Shown here in pieces: positions 51,119-59,463 of a stretch of DNA of 59,600 nucleotides. The first letter of the stretch is position 1, and each line of letters begins with the position of its first letter. Below the pieces are notes generated by a model. That model made no database searches, was not told where the DNA came from, and saw nothing but the letters and a program-made list of their open reading frames with translations. Origin of the DNA: Erysipelotrichaceae bacterium (GTDB taxonomy: Bacteria; Bacillota_I; Bacilli_A; Erysipelotrichales; Erysipelotrichaceae). The position numbers were made by a program, and so were the translations under genes. The stretch lies in the NCBI GenBank assembly GCA_017405675.1, contig JAFRAB010000004.1:1-59600 (forward strand), read 5' to 3'.

Positions 51119-51502
51119 TTAATTGCTGCTGTTAGCCCAGTCTGGAATAGCTGATCCTCTTCTGATAATCACAGACTTCTGGAAATCAGTCTGGTTAAGG
51201 AATCCAAGAATATCACGTTCTTCTTTTTCGTTACAGCCGACAAGAAGTTTTACTTCGATATCCTTGTTAAGAATATCAGCACACACAACTATGGCATTGA
51301 TCTTACTTTCCTTTATACTTCCTCTGTAACACGCAATACGTTCAGATTCCTGCATGTCTTTCAGATGTCCATAATCAACCGGATAAATAAGATTTGAATA
51401 GAACGGATGACTTGTACCTTTTGGACGGTCGATAATCAGATCGCCGGATAAATACAGCGTATCCAGTTTCTGCCAGAAATAGGCATTGTTTTCTAATTCC
51501 AT
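51119..51502 (-). CDS. inorganic pyrophosphatase-like small protein
   Basis: 127 residues with LIIDRPKGTSHPFYSNLIYPVDYGHLKD near residues 22-49, the pattern of a short family related to family I pyrophosphatases. The full metal-binding DxDPxD motif of classical enzymes is not visible here, so activity is uncertain. No membrane or signal segment. Lies 40 bases upstream of rlmD. Confidence 0.65.
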   Translation of the reverse strand: MELENNAYFWQKLDTLYLSGDLIIDRPKGTSHPFYSNLIYPVDYGHLKDMQESERIACYRGSIKESKINAIVVCADILNKDIEVKLLVGCNEKEERDILGFLNQTDFQKSVIIRRGSAIPDWANSSN

Positions 51503-51593
51503 ATTATTAAATCACCCCTAATATTCACATTATAGTTACTTTCAGATAATTAAACAAGCAAATTGTATCTTTTTCTGTAACAAAGACATTCTG

Positions 51594-52166
51594 TTACATT
51601 TTTATTTCAGAAAACATTCTGATCCTGGTTCCGGTTTTCTGCAGTAATGTTTCGATATCATATTCATTCAGCATTTCCATTACCGATTCTACTATTGCCA
51701 TACACCCGAAGGCATCACTGCCGGCATGATGGTGATTTAAGTCAAAGCTAATATAACCGCAAACAGTATTCAGTTTATGGTTTGGCAGATCAGGATACAT
51801 CTTTCTTGAAAGATAGACTGTGTCAAAAAACGGAAAATCTGCCATCTCAATTCCATAAAGCCGGTTTATGCTCATTAATACCTTCAGATCGAACGGTGCA
51901 TTATGGGCAACTATTATACTGTCCTCAAAATATCTGTAGATATCGTTAAAGACATATGGCCACTGATCAGCTCCTTCGCAGTCGCTTTTTTTCAGTCCAT
52001 GGATCATGGTATTTCCGGCCGAAAAAAAGTTATAGCGCGAATGAGGTCTGATAAGGATCTCTTCCTGCTTCAGTATTTCCCCATTCTCCCATAAGCAGTA
52101 CCCTATTGAACATGCTGAGCAGAATGAGGCATTAGCTGTTTCAAAGTCAATTGCCAGTATTCTCAT
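51594..52166 (-). CDS. DnaQ-like 3'-5' exonuclease
   Basis: 190-residue DEDDh exonuclease. Exo I LAIDFETAN (Asp6, Glu8), Exo II VAHNAPFDLKVL near residue 88, and Exo III HHHAGSDAFGC near 146 with the conserved His and Asp. Related to the PolC proofreading and dnaQ epsilon domains but stand-alone; could act in DNA repair or RNA trimming. The tRNA-Trp gene lies just upstream. Confidence 0.88.
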   Translation of the reverse strand: MRILAIDFETANASFCSACSIGYCLWENGEILKQEEILIRPHSRYNFFSAGNTMIHGLKKSDCEGADQWPYVFNDIYRYFEDSIIVAHNAPFDLKVLMSINRLYGIEMADFPFFDTVYLSRKMYPDLPNHKLNTVCGYISFDLNHHHAGSDAFGCMAIVESVMEMLNEYDIETLLQKTGTRIRMFSEIKM

Positions 52167-52207
52167 ATTTTTTACCTACAAAAAAAGTGCTATCCACTTT
52201 GTGAAAA

Positions 52208-52281
52208 TGGCAGGGGTGGAGGGAATCGAACCCCCATCAACGGTTTTGGAGACCGTTGTTTTGCCACTAAACTACACCCCT
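52208..52281 (-). tRNA. tRNA-Trp (anticodon CCA)
   Basis: Full cloverleaf on the minus strand: acceptor AGGGGTG/CACCCCT, anticodon stem ACGGT/ACCGT around the loop CTCCAAA (anticodon CCA), T-arm with GTTCGATT-type loop, discriminator G, and an encoded CCA end. Confidence 0.96.
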
Positions 52282-52329
52282 ATAGCACTATTTATATTAG
52301 CACATTAAGTTCTCTTTTAACAACAGAAA

Positions 52330-52938
52330 TTAACTTTCCTGATATTTTGCGATGAAATTAGGTTCAACCAGAGCTTCACCTGAATATTCAAAGGTGATCC
52401 CCTCTTCAGCATTTAATCCTAATATTCTGCTTTCATAATTCAGAATTTCTTCTTTTGCTCCTACAAAATAGAAGAAATGATCTTCAACCGGAATCCTGTA
52501 TGATATTTCATCACCTTCCGGTACATAGAAAGTAATCTTTACATTGACTGTATTTTCATCTCTGGTTGCACCATAGATGATGTAGTAATTATCAGCGTTA
52601 TTGGTTTTCAGAACACCGTAACAGTCCATTGGAATATATACATCGCTTGTAGCAGTACACTTGAAATTGGCCAGCAGATGAGGCAGATCGGAATCAAATG
52701 TACCGACGTGAGCCTTATCGCCACCGCCGTTTTTGCTTCTGGAGAAATACAGCAGTGAATCCTTATCAAGATACTTATCGATCATAAGTCTGTATGTTAA
52801 AGCGCCGGCATCTCTTTCCATTTCATCTAACACTCCTGTCGGATAAGGGAAAATGAAATGGTAAACGCCAGCCATGATCAATCCATATAAGAGAACAAAT
52901 GACAGTAATACATATACCGTTTTTCTTAAGAATTTCAT
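52330..52938 (-). CDS. membrane-anchored hypothetical protein
   Basis: About 202 residues. One N-terminal membrane segment (about 7-28), then a soluble domain probably outside the membrane, without cysteines near a lipobox. Mixed beta-rich sequence with FKCTATSDVYIPMDCYG. No family recognised. I chose ATG 52938 because GAGG lies five bases upstream and a promoter (TTGATA, 16, TATAAT) lies just before; the Met at 52956 lacks a ribosome site. Confidence 0.65.
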   Translation of the reverse strand: MKFLRKTVYVLLSFVLLYGLIMAGVYHFIFPYPTGVLDEMERDAGALTYRLMIDKYLDKDSLLYFSRSKNGGGDKAHVGTFDSDLPHLLANFKCTATSDVYIPMDCYGVLKTNNADNYYIIYGATRDENTVNVKITFYVPEGDEISYRIPVEDHFFYFVGAKEEILNYESRILGLNAEEGITFEYSGEALVEPNFIAKYQES

Positions 52939-52962
52939 AAGCGCCTCAACTTTCATTAATGA

Positions 52963-53031
52963 TTATACAGTTTCAAAACTTTTATATCAAGTACGCAATT
53001 CTTAACTATAGTTTAATCATTATTGTATAAT
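52963..53031. promoter_or_regulatory. divergent promoters at 52.99 kb
   Basis: Minus strand: TTGATA (52990-52985), 16 bases, TATAAT (52968-52963) for the membrane-anchored protein. Plus strand: TTAACT (53002-53007), 18 bases, TATAAT (53026-53031) for the 112-residue protein and pepV. Confidence 0.65.
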
Positions 53032-53053
53032 ATAGTTTGAATGAGGTGAAACT

Positions 53054-53392
53054 ATGGTAATACCTAAATCTTTTGAGGATGGCTACGATTTTGAGACAAT
53101 GCTTCTGACAAGCATTCTGGGTACTTTTGTAGCCCTAAAGGAAGATCTGATCTCCTACAGACAAGCCGAAAGCTACTGGCTCTCTGACCTGACTGCGGAG
53201 ATTTTTGAAGAACTTAAGCTGTCACAGGAAATAATCTCCCTGATTCAACAGGGCATGGAGTTGAAGGAAATGGACAACGATTCTGAAGAATTCCAGAATA
53301 AGGTCGACGCTCTTATTGCCAGCAGCAAGGAACTTATTTCCCGTCATTACACTGAGTATGACAGCGAAATTCATACCGGTATTATCAATTAG
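53054..53392 (+). CDS. hypothetical protein, possibly DUF3969-like
   Basis: 112 residues, acidic and helical. The segment LLTSILGTFVALKEDLISYRQAESYWLSD resembles the DUF3969 pattern (a small helical family of unknown role), but I am not certain. GAGGTGA ribosome site. The following pepV gene starts 11 bases later, so the two are cotranscribed. Confidence 0.6.
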   Translation: MVIPKSFEDGYDFETMLLTSILGTFVALKEDLISYRQAESYWLSDLTAEIFEELKLSQEIISLIQQGMELKEMDNDSEEFQNKVDALIASSKELISRHYTEYDSEIHTGIIN

Positions 53393-53403
53393 GAGGTAAA
53401 GAT

Positions 53404-54729
53404 ATGACAATTAAGGAAAAAGTTCAGGAATATACTCCTGAATTACTTGATAATCTGAAGGAACTGGTTTCTTATCCTTCTGTATACAGTGATGATGCTC
53501 CCCCTTTCGGCCAGGCCAACATTGACTGCCTTCATGCTGCTCTTGAAATGGGCAGAAAGCTTGGTTTTAAGGCTGTCAGCGTAGATGACTATGCCGGATA
53601 TATTGAAATGGGCGAAGGCGATGAAACAATAGGAATCGTCGGACATCTTGATGTCGTTCCTGTGGCAGACACCTGGAAAACCAATCCATTTGAAATGATT
53701 AAGATTGGTGACAGATACTACGGACGCGGTACTTCAGATGACAAAGGCGGTGTAGTATGCGGCTTAATGGCTATGAAGATCCTTTCTGAAATCAGGCCAA
53801 ACATTAACAAGAAGATCAGACTGATCATGGGCTGTAACGAAGAAAGCGGATCAGCATGTCTGAGACATTATCTGGAAAAGGAAAAACCTGTTGACTGCGG
53901 CTTTACACCTGACGGTTCATTCCCTATCGTTTTCGGTGAAAAAGGTATGGTATTTGCTGCTTTCACAGGCAAAACGGAAAAGATAGTTGATGTAAATGGC
54001 GGTACTGCACATAATGCTGTCTGTGCTAAAGTCATATTCACGTTGGAACCTGAATGTTTTGATGTAAATATCCTTGATAAATATCTGAAGGAAAATGGAC
54101 TTACATATTCTTACGAAAACAATGTACTTACTGTACTCGGTACAGCCGCACATGCTTCAACTCCTGAGGAAGGTATCAACGCTATGTCTCATGCCATGGA
54201 AGCTCTGTACCTGGCTGGTATTAACGACAGTTTCGTAACCGCATACCACGAGAAAATCGGAACTGGATATTACGGTGAAAAAATGGGCGTAGATCTACAT
54301 GATGAATATGGACGTCTGACCTTTAACATGGGCGTTATCAGCAAAAAAGAAGACATGATCATTGCTTCAGTTGACATCAGATTCCCAGTTACCATGACAC
54401 ATCAGCCTATTGTTGATATGCTCATAAACAACAGCGATGGTCATATACTAAAAGCCGGCGGAGCAGATCCGTTATTCTTCCCTCTTGATCATCCTATGAT
54501 CAAAGCCATGCTGAAAGCCTATTATGATGTAACAGGCAGCGACCGTAAACCTATAACAATGGGAGGCGGCACCTATGCCAGAACCATGCCTAATATTGTA
54601 GCCTTTGGCTGCGATACCGGTGAATACAACTGGCACATACATGATGACAATGAATTTGTTACTCTTGAATCACTGCAGCAGCAGACAGAAATCTATACAA
54701 ATGCTCTGCTGAATCTTCTGGAAATCTGA
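53404..54729 (+). CDS. pepV: dipeptidase PepV (M20 family)
   Basis: Dinuclear zinc dipeptidase of 441 residues. Metal motif IGIVGHLDVVPVADTW near residue 77, DDKGG near 117, MGCNEESGSACLRHYL near 140 with the catalytic Glu, and PDGSFP near 170. A lid/dimerisation insertion occupies the middle, and THxxG-type elements follow. GGAGG ribosome site. Expected to cleave a wide range of dipeptides in the cytosol. Confidence 0.93.
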   Translation: MTIKEKVQEYTPELLDNLKELVSYPSVYSDDAPPFGQANIDCLHAALEMGRKLGFKAVSVDDYAGYIEMGEGDETIGIVGHLDVVPVADTWKTNPFEMIKIGDRYYGRGTSDDKGGVVCGLMAMKILSEIRPNINKKIRLIMGCNEESGSACLRHYLEKEKPVDCGFTPDGSFPIVFGEKGMVFAAFTGKTEKIVDVNGGTAHNAVCAKVIFTLEPECFDVNILDKYLKENGLTYSYENNVLTVLGTAAHASTPEEGINAMSHAMEALYLAGINDSFVTAYHEKIGTGYYGEKMGVDLHDEYGRLTFNMGVISKKEDMIIASVDIRFPVTMTHQPIVDMLINNSDGHILKAGGADPLFFPLDHPMIKAMLKAYYDVTGSDRKPITMGGGTYARTMPNIVAFGCDTGEYNWHIHDDNEFVTLESLQQQTEIYTNALLNLLEI

Positions 54730-54736
54730 TAAACAT

Positions 54737-55387
54737 ATGAATATTGCAATACTAACCAGATACACGGAAACCCCTTCCGGAAAATTCATCAACAAGCGTT
54801 ATGTTCTTACCGGACAGTTTCAGGAAATTGCCAGTGAGCTGGGATTTAATCTGATCCCTTTAATGCCTATGGATGATTATTCTGAAATCATGAAGATAAC
54901 CGATGGTCTGATCGTACCGGGAAGCGGCACAGATGTAGACCCTAAGCATTATGGTCAGCCTCTGGATCCAAGAAGCGAATGTAGTCTGTATGATATTCTG
55001 GAAACAGATCGAAAAGCCATAATGTCATATATAAATTCTTCCAAAAAGGTGCTGGGAATATGTGCAGGTCTGCAGGAATTAAACGTTCTTCTGGGCGGAA
55101 CCTTACATCAGCACATAGATAATCACATGATCAGAGGAGAGACACATCCTGTAACTCTGAGCAAGGATTCCAAACTTTATAAAATGTACGGCACTGACAG
55201 AATTTCAGTCAGTTCGACACATCATCAGTGCATTGACAAACTTGCTCCTGGAGTTTTACAGGCAGCATTGAGTGATGACGGAATTATTGAAGCTTTTGAA
55301 AAGGACAATATTCTGGCTGTTCAATGGCATCCTGAGGCACTGATGGATCCTGTTATCTTCCAACACTTCTTTCTGGATAAAGCTTAG
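54737..55387 (+). CDS. gamma-glutamyl-gamma-aminobutyrate hydrolase family protein (class I GATase-like)
   Basis: 216 residues of the C26 peptidase group (PuuD-like). Oxyanion and nucleophile region LGICAGLQELNVLLGG near residue 112 with the catalytic Cys, DGLIVPGSGTDVDPKHYG near 54, and the His-Glu of VQWHPEALMD near 200 complete the triad. Probably hydrolyses gamma-glutamyl amides; the substrate is not defined. Starts 7 bases after pepV. Confidence 0.85.
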   Translation: MNIAILTRYTETPSGKFINKRYVLTGQFQEIASELGFNLIPLMPMDDYSEIMKITDGLIVPGSGTDVDPKHYGQPLDPRSECSLYDILETDRKAIMSYINSSKKVLGICAGLQELNVLLGGTLHQHIDNHMIRGETHPVTLSKDSKLYKMYGTDRISVSSTHHQCIDKLAPGVLQAALSDDGIIEAFEKDNILAVQWHPEALMDPVIFQHFFLDKA

Positions 55388-55390
55388 TAC

Positions 55391-55419
55391 TTTACACCCT
55401 GAAATTGCAGTCCTATAAT
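55391..55419 (+). promoter_or_regulatory. promoter of the FMN-riboswitch transcript
   Basis: TTTACA (55391-55396), 17 bases, TATAAT (55414-55419). Near-consensus, placing the start point just before the riboswitch. Confidence 0.85.
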
Positions 55420-55426
55420 AGAGAAG

Positions 55427-55582
55427 AAATCTTCAGGGACAGGTGAAATTCCTTACCGGTGGTCATACCCCACAAGCCATAAGGCAGACATGGTGCAATT
55501 CCATGGGCGACAGTACAGTCTGGATGAAAGAAGAATCATTCTTTTATAAACTGGAGGTTTTGATGTTTAAAACCTCTTTTTT
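55427..55582 (+). promoter_or_regulatory. FMN riboswitch (RFN element) with terminator
   Basis: The aptamer (55427-55536) shows conserved RFN blocks: CAGGTGAAATTCC, ACCGGTGGTCAT, ATGGTGCAATTCCATG, GGCGACAGTACAGTC and a closing GAAGAA helix. An expression platform follows: terminator GAGGTTTT/AAAACCTC (55554-55576) with six T, just before the ribU ribosome site. FMN binding should stop transcription. Confidence 0.96.
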
Positions 55583-55601
55583 AGAGGTCAGGAGGTCACA
55601 T

Positions 55602-56195
55602 ATGAATAAACTTGACATCAAAACGATCGCAAAAATCGCTATTCTGGCGGCAATCTCAGTAGTTATCATGATGATATCATTCCCATTACCGTCAATAGCC
55701 CCTACTTTCTACAAAATGGATTTCAGCGAAGTGGCTGTACTGATTGGTACGTTTGCTTTAGGCCCGCTCTGTGCTGTCATTATTGAAGCACTCAAGATCC
55801 TTCTTAATCTTCTTATGAACGGCACTAACACTGCTTTTATCGGTGAGTTAGCTAACTTCCTGATGGGCTGTGCTCTGGTTGTTCCAGCCGGTATCATTTA
55901 TCAGAAGAATAAAACAAGAAAAAGCGCAGTTATAGCTATCGTAATCGGTATTATCTGCATGGTTATTGCCGGAGATCTGCTAAACTATTTCCTGCTTATC
56001 CCTGCTTATGTAAACATCGCTCACTTTCCTCTGGAAGCAATTATCGCTGCAGGTACTAAGATATTCCCGTTTATCAATAACACACTTTCACTTGTACTTG
56101 TATGCGTAACTCTGTTTAATCTGACCAAAGGTATAGCAGTTGGAATTGTTACCCTTCTGCTTTATAAGAGAGTATCTCCATTACTTCATAAATAA
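55602..56195 (+). CDS. ribU: riboflavin ECF transporter substrate-binding subunit RibU
   Basis: 197-residue membrane S-component with five to six spans that binds riboflavin and works with shared EcfAAT subunits encoded elsewhere. The N-terminal region (KIAILAAISVVIMMI) and FYKMDFSEVAVLIGTFALGP are typical of RibU, and the FMN riboswitch upstream confirms it. I chose ATG 55602 after AGGAGG; the longer frame would run back through the riboswitch. Confidence 0.95.
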   Translation: MNKLDIKTIAKIAILAAISVVIMMISFPLPSIAPTFYKMDFSEVAVLIGTFALGPLCAVIIEALKILLNLLMNGTNTAFIGELANFLMGCALVVPAGIIYQKNKTRKSAVIAIVIGIICMVIAGDLLNYFLLIPAYVNIAHFPLEAIIAAGTKIFPFINNTLSLVLVCVTLFNLTKGIAVGIVTLLLYKRVSPLLHK

Positions 56196-56198
56196 AAC

Positions 56199-56229
56199 AA
56201 AACGGTTCGTGTGTGTAGTGAACCGTTTT
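56199..56229. terminator. bidirectional terminator after ribU
   Basis: AAAACGGTTC/GAACCGTTTT with an 11-base loop and T runs both ways. Confidence 0.88.
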
Positions 56230-56760
56230 TTATTCATCTATCATATAGAAATCACTGTCATTTTCATCTTCATCGATGAGAAAATCCATCTCAGGCTTAG
56301 CCTTCTTTTCCATACGGGCTTCATCGTCTTTGATTCGTATGGCTATGACTATTGCCCAGACCATTATTATCAGAACAAATATGTGAGACATTATATCAAA
56401 TACCCAGTTTGAATAGTTGAACCCTTTTATTTCAATGAAATAGGTCATCAGCCAGGTATCAATAAGATACATAATGCATGCAACTTTAAACCAGAAAGCT
56501 CTTTTCTTTGACATAACATAACAGAACATGTAAAGCCGTATGATAAGAATACCGAATACAGCAATGTACAGATTCTTCTGACTTTCCTCAGCCAGATAAA
56601 CACTGTAATTTACTCCCCAAGTCGGAACAAATGCTGAAAAAGCCAGATTTTTTTCTATTCTGAAATATATCAGGCCGATATTGATCAGCGATATTCCTGC
56701 TACTGCTGCGATAATCGTACGCAGATTCTGATAAGTCCTGTTTTCTACTAATCTGTTCAT
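56230..56760 (-). CDS. four-span hypothetical membrane protein with acidic tail
   Basis: 176 residues. Membrane segments at about 15-34, 66-84, 90-110 and 124-144, then a strongly acidic cytoplasmic tail (DEDENDSDFYMIDE). No enzyme motif. No family recognised. Lies downstream of the MazG-like gene, with a 40-base gap. Confidence 0.65.
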   Translation of the reverse strand: MNRLVENRTYQNLRTIIAAVAGISLINIGLIYFRIEKNLAFSAFVPTWGVNYSVYLAEESQKNLYIAVFGILIIRLYMFCYVMSKKRAFWFKVACIMYLIDTWLMTYFIEIKGFNYSNWVFDIMSHIFVLIIMVWAIVIAIRIKDDEARMEKKAKPEMDFLIDEDENDSDFYMIDE

Positions 56761-56800
56761 AACAAAGATAATAGCAAAGTTTCATTTCTAAAGCAAATTC

Positions 56801-57115
56801 TTACAGTTTGTCGTATTTTGTATTACGCCCTTTTGCTTTTTCGACAGGGTACTTTCTGATGTTCTGTTCCAGCTTTTCAAGCAGAATCTCTTCCAGATCA
56901 ACATCAAGTCTGTCTGCCATGACGATACAGTAATTTACTACATCAGCCAGTTCTTCGCAGACTGCCTGTTTATCATATTGCTCTCCCCATTGGAAACATT
57001 CAAGCAGCTCCCCTGCTTCAATGGCAATTGATTTGGCCAGATTTGCCGGTGTATGAAACTGATCCCAGTCTCTTTCCTGATTAAACTTAATAATTGCCTG
57101 TTTAGCCTTTTCCAT
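56801..57115 (-). CDS. MazG-like nucleotide pyrophosphohydrolase
   Basis: 104-residue all-alpha NTP-PPase of the MazG/RS21-C6 superfamily. Metal-binding EAGELLECFQW and EELADVVNYCIVMAD give the ExxE...ExxD pattern. The family cleans up non-canonical nucleotides. I chose ATG 57115, one base after the stop of the GNAT-flavodoxin gene; the longer frame overlaps it. Confidence 0.87.
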   Translation of the reverse strand: MEKAKQAIIKFNQERDWDQFHTPANLAKSIAIEAGELLECFQWGEQYDKQAVCEELADVVNYCIVMADRLDVDLEEILLEKLEQNIRKYPVEKAKGRNTKYDKL

Positions 57116-57116
57116 A

Positions 57117-58259
57117 TTAAAGACCGTCCGTAAAACTAGTAGATGGGCCTTTTTCTGTTTCCGGATACCCAAATTCAAGTCTTCCCAATTTAATGGCCTT
57201 CAGCAGAAAAGCCATATTATGCCCCAGATTTCTCAGGGTTCTCAGTCCTTCAATGTCCTTTTCAACATCTTCAGCTTCAAAACCATGTACTTCATTCCAG
57301 TAATTACTGGATACTATCGGCATCTGAGAAATGGTAAAGTATTTGTTTATTTCATCAAAGGCACTTGTTGAACCGGCTCTGCGGCTGGAAACAACAGCAG
57401 CGCCGACTTTCATCTTTTTATCAAAACGTGTTGAGAAAAACAATCTGTCAAAGAATGAAATAACATTACCGTTGGCGTGAGCATAATATACCGGAGTGCC
57501 TACAACTATACCGTCAGCATCTTCAAAATATGGTGCTATTTCGTTTACAGCATCATTGAAGACACATTTACCAGTCTGTCTGCAGCTGCGGCATGAAATA
57601 CATCCTCTTATAGCCTGATTTCCGATATTGAAGGTGTTTACTTCAATACCATCAGCCTGTAAAGTATCAGCCACTTCCTTAAGTGCTCTGGCAGTACATC
57701 CGTTAGTTCTGCCGCTTCCGTTTATGATAAGTACTCTCATTCTTCCTACACCGCCTTTCAGATAACGATATCCGTTGATCTCAAGTTCTTCACCCTTCAT
57801 GCTTCTTTTTTCCGTATACACATACCTGAAGCCGTTCTTCTGTATGACTTTATTGCTTCCAATATTATCTTTTGCAGCTTCTATGACTATTGTGTCATAT
57901 TTCTCCAGAAGCATATTTTTAAATGCATTAAAGGCTTCAGTCATGTATCCTTTATTCCAGTAATCTCTGTTTAAAACGTAACCTACTACCGGATTTCCAT
58001 GATGATAGCCTACAACATCGATCATGCCAATCAGATTACTAGTATCCTTAAGTTCAATACCATAACGGTAACAGTTTTCATCAGCATAGTCTTTAAGCCA
58101 TAATGCCAGAATAGTACGTGTTACTTCTATTGAACTATGCGGATTCCAGCTCAGGAAACGGGTTACCTGCGGATCACTTGCCCATTTGAAAATAGCCTCA
58201 GCATCCGATTCTCTTAATTCTCTAAGTATCAGTCTTTCAGTATATAAGTTTTTCTGCAT
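57117..58259 (-). CDS. GNAT acetyltransferase fused to a flavodoxin-fold NAD(P)H oxidoreductase
   Basis: 380 residues in one frame. Residues 1-172 are a RimJ/RimL-type GNAT (TERLILRELRESDAEAIFKWA, WNKGYMTEAFNAF, NGFRYVYTEKRS). Residues 174-380 are an iron-sulfur-flavoprotein-like NADPH-FMN reductase (VLIINGSGRTNGCTARAL FMN loop, CISCRSCRQTGKC cysteine pairs, VGTPVYYAHANG). The Met at 57740 that begins the second domain has AGGA four bases upstream, so an internal start could give a separate reductase. Activities are probable, substrates unknown. Confidence 0.85.
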   Translation of the reverse strand: MQKNLYTERLILRELRESDAEAIFKWASDPQVTRFLSWNPHSSIEVTRTILALWLKDYADENCYRYGIELKDTSNLIGMIDVVGYHHGNPVVGYVLNRDYWNKGYMTEAFNAFKNMLLEKYDTIVIEAAKDNIGSNKVIQKNGFRYVYTEKRSMKGEELEINGYRYLKGGVGRMRVLIINGSGRTNGCTARALKEVADTLQADGIEVNTFNIGNQAIRGCISCRSCRQTGKCVFNDAVNEIAPYFEDADGIVVGTPVYYAHANGNVISFFDRLFFSTRFDKKMKVGAAVVSSRRAGSTSAFDEINKYFTISQMPIVSSNYWNEVHGFEAEDVEKDIEGLRTLRNLGHNMAFLLKAIKLGRLEFGYPETEKGPSTSFTDGL

Positions 58260-58337
58260 ACAAGAATTATACCATAAAACATTCTAGACTTATGCTTTTT
58301 ATATAAATCAGTTACTTTAGAGCAAGTCTAAGCACAC

Positions 58338-58362
58338 AAAAAAAGCTGTTTTATACAGCTTT
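58338..58362 (-). terminator. terminator of the thioesterase gene
   Basis: Minus-strand AAAGCTGT/ACAGCTTT stem and a seven-base T run. The stem includes the last sense codons and the TAA stop. Confidence 0.85.
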
Positions 58363-58734
58363 CATGTGATACATGGTGAAGCTTGCAGAACAAATTATCT
58401 CCTGCTTATCATTTGTTATCTTTGTTTCTATAACTTTTGTGCTCTTTCCATTATGAATACATATGCTTTCAATATACAGAACATCGTCTTTATAGCTCGG
58501 TTTAATATAATTGATGTTTGACTGCAACGTTACTGATACCGATCCAAGAGAATACGCTGTTATCCCAGCCGTATAGTCACACAGTGTATATAGACAGCCC
58601 CCGTGAATCATTCCATAAGGATTTAGGGCATTTTCACCAACGATGGACTTTATAACTGTCTTTCCAGGTTCATAGGTTATTATTTCATAATTATCGAATG
58701 CAGTTACAGGTTTAAGTTTTATTTCTGTAGACAT
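58351..58734 (-). CDS. PaaI-type hotdog thioesterase
   Basis: 127-residue single hotdog domain, an acyl-CoA thioesterase of the PaaI/YbgC group. The motif NPYGMIHGGCLYTLCDYTAGI carries the conserved HGG and Asp. Acyl substrate unknown. GGAG ribosome site. tRNA-Glu lies upstream on the same strand and may share its transcript, apart from the small hairpin between them. Confidence 0.85.
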   Translation of the reverse strand: MSTEIKLKPVTAFDNYEIITYEPGKTVIKSIVGENALNPYGMIHGGCLYTLCDYTAGITAYSLGSVSVTLQSNINYIKPSYKDDVLYIESICIHNGKSTKVIETKITNDKQEIICSASFTMYHMKAV

Positions 58735-58754
58735 ATGCTTTACTCCTAAATTAA

Positions 58755-58772
58755 AGCCCTTTTACAAGGGCT
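58755..58772 (-). terminator. hairpin after tRNA-Glu
   Basis: Stem AGCCCTT/AAGGGCT with a GTAA loop on the minus strand, then TTTAATTT. A weak terminator or processing signal downstream of the tRNA. Confidence 0.5.
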
Positions 58773-58784
58773 CTGTTAATACAA

Positions 58785-58861
58785 TGGTAGCCTGTACGGG
58801 ACTTGAACCCGTGAATGTCGCCTTGAGAGGGCGATGTGTTAGACCGCTTCACCAACAGGCC
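58785..58861 (-). tRNA. tRNA-Glu (anticodon CTC)
   Basis: Minus-strand cloverleaf: acceptor GGCCTGT/ACAGGCT (G1-U72 wobble), anticodon stem TCGCC/GGCGA with loop CTCTCAA (anticodon CTC), T-arm ACGGG/CCCGT, discriminator A, and encoded CCA. The anticodon reads GAG only, so a TTC isoacceptor must exist elsewhere. Confidence 0.93.
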
Positions 58862-58973
58862 ATGTGCCATTATTTTAGCACATCCTTTCATAATGTTAAA
58901 GAAAAAGTGATAATCTTGAAGACAAATCTTTTTCTATATAAAATAAAATCAGAAGCATACTGAGGTGATTATA

Positions 58974-59447
58974 ATGGCAGTTAAAAAAGTTGCAGGTCCA
59001 AGACGTTATTTTCCAAAAGACAAATGGAAGAAAAAAGAAATTAAAGAGCACACATTAATTATCGGTAATAATGAATTCTGTGTTTCTCTTACTGATAAAC
59101 TAACACAGAATAAAAAGCCTGTTACCGTATTAAATACAGATGTATCAGTATACAGTGATTTAGATAATAATAGTTACCTCAAGATCATTCAGTCTGAACA
59201 GATCAATACAAAAGTATTGCAGGATTCCCTTTATCCTTCTTCAAGAGTTATAATCCTTACTGATAATGACGCTGATAATCTACTGATTGCCCTGCTTGCC
59301 AGAAAGAAATGCAATATAGAATCAGTTTATGTCAGAATAAATGATCAGGAACTGAAAGAGATTTTTGATGATCTGAATATTACAGAACTTCCATCCTGTG
59401 ATATCGATGAAGTTTCTGAATTGTTATTTTCAAATAATGAAGAATAA
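58974..59447 (+). CDS. small TrkA-N/Rossmann-like protein
   Basis: 157 residues. After a basic N-terminal tail (VKKVAGPRRYFPKDKWKKK), a Rossmann-type domain follows the order seen in potassium-channel regulatory TrkA-N domains: HTLIIGNNEFCVSL, a beta-strand TVLNTDVSVY, SRVIILTDNDADNLLIALLARK and SVYVRINDQELKEIF. The glycine-rich GxGxxG loop is replaced by GNNEF, so nucleotide binding is doubtful. No channel gene lies nearby. ATG 58974 has GAGGTGAT upstream. Low sequence similarity; call is structural in nature. Confidence 0.6.
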   Translation: MAVKKVAGPRRYFPKDKWKKKEIKEHTLIIGNNEFCVSLTDKLTQNKKPVTVLNTDVSVYSDLDNNSYLKIIQSEQINTKVLQDSLYPSSRVIILTDNDADNLLIALLARKKCNIESVYVRINDQELKEIFDDLNITELPSCDIDEVSELLFSNNEE

Positions 59448-59463
59448 AAAAATCTGTTCAGAG

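Noticed and set aside
58287..58330. Imperfect inverted repeat AGACTT / AAGTCT between the thioesterase terminator and the GNAT fusion.
   Set aside because: Long loop and a mismatch; no consistent regulatory or terminator features.
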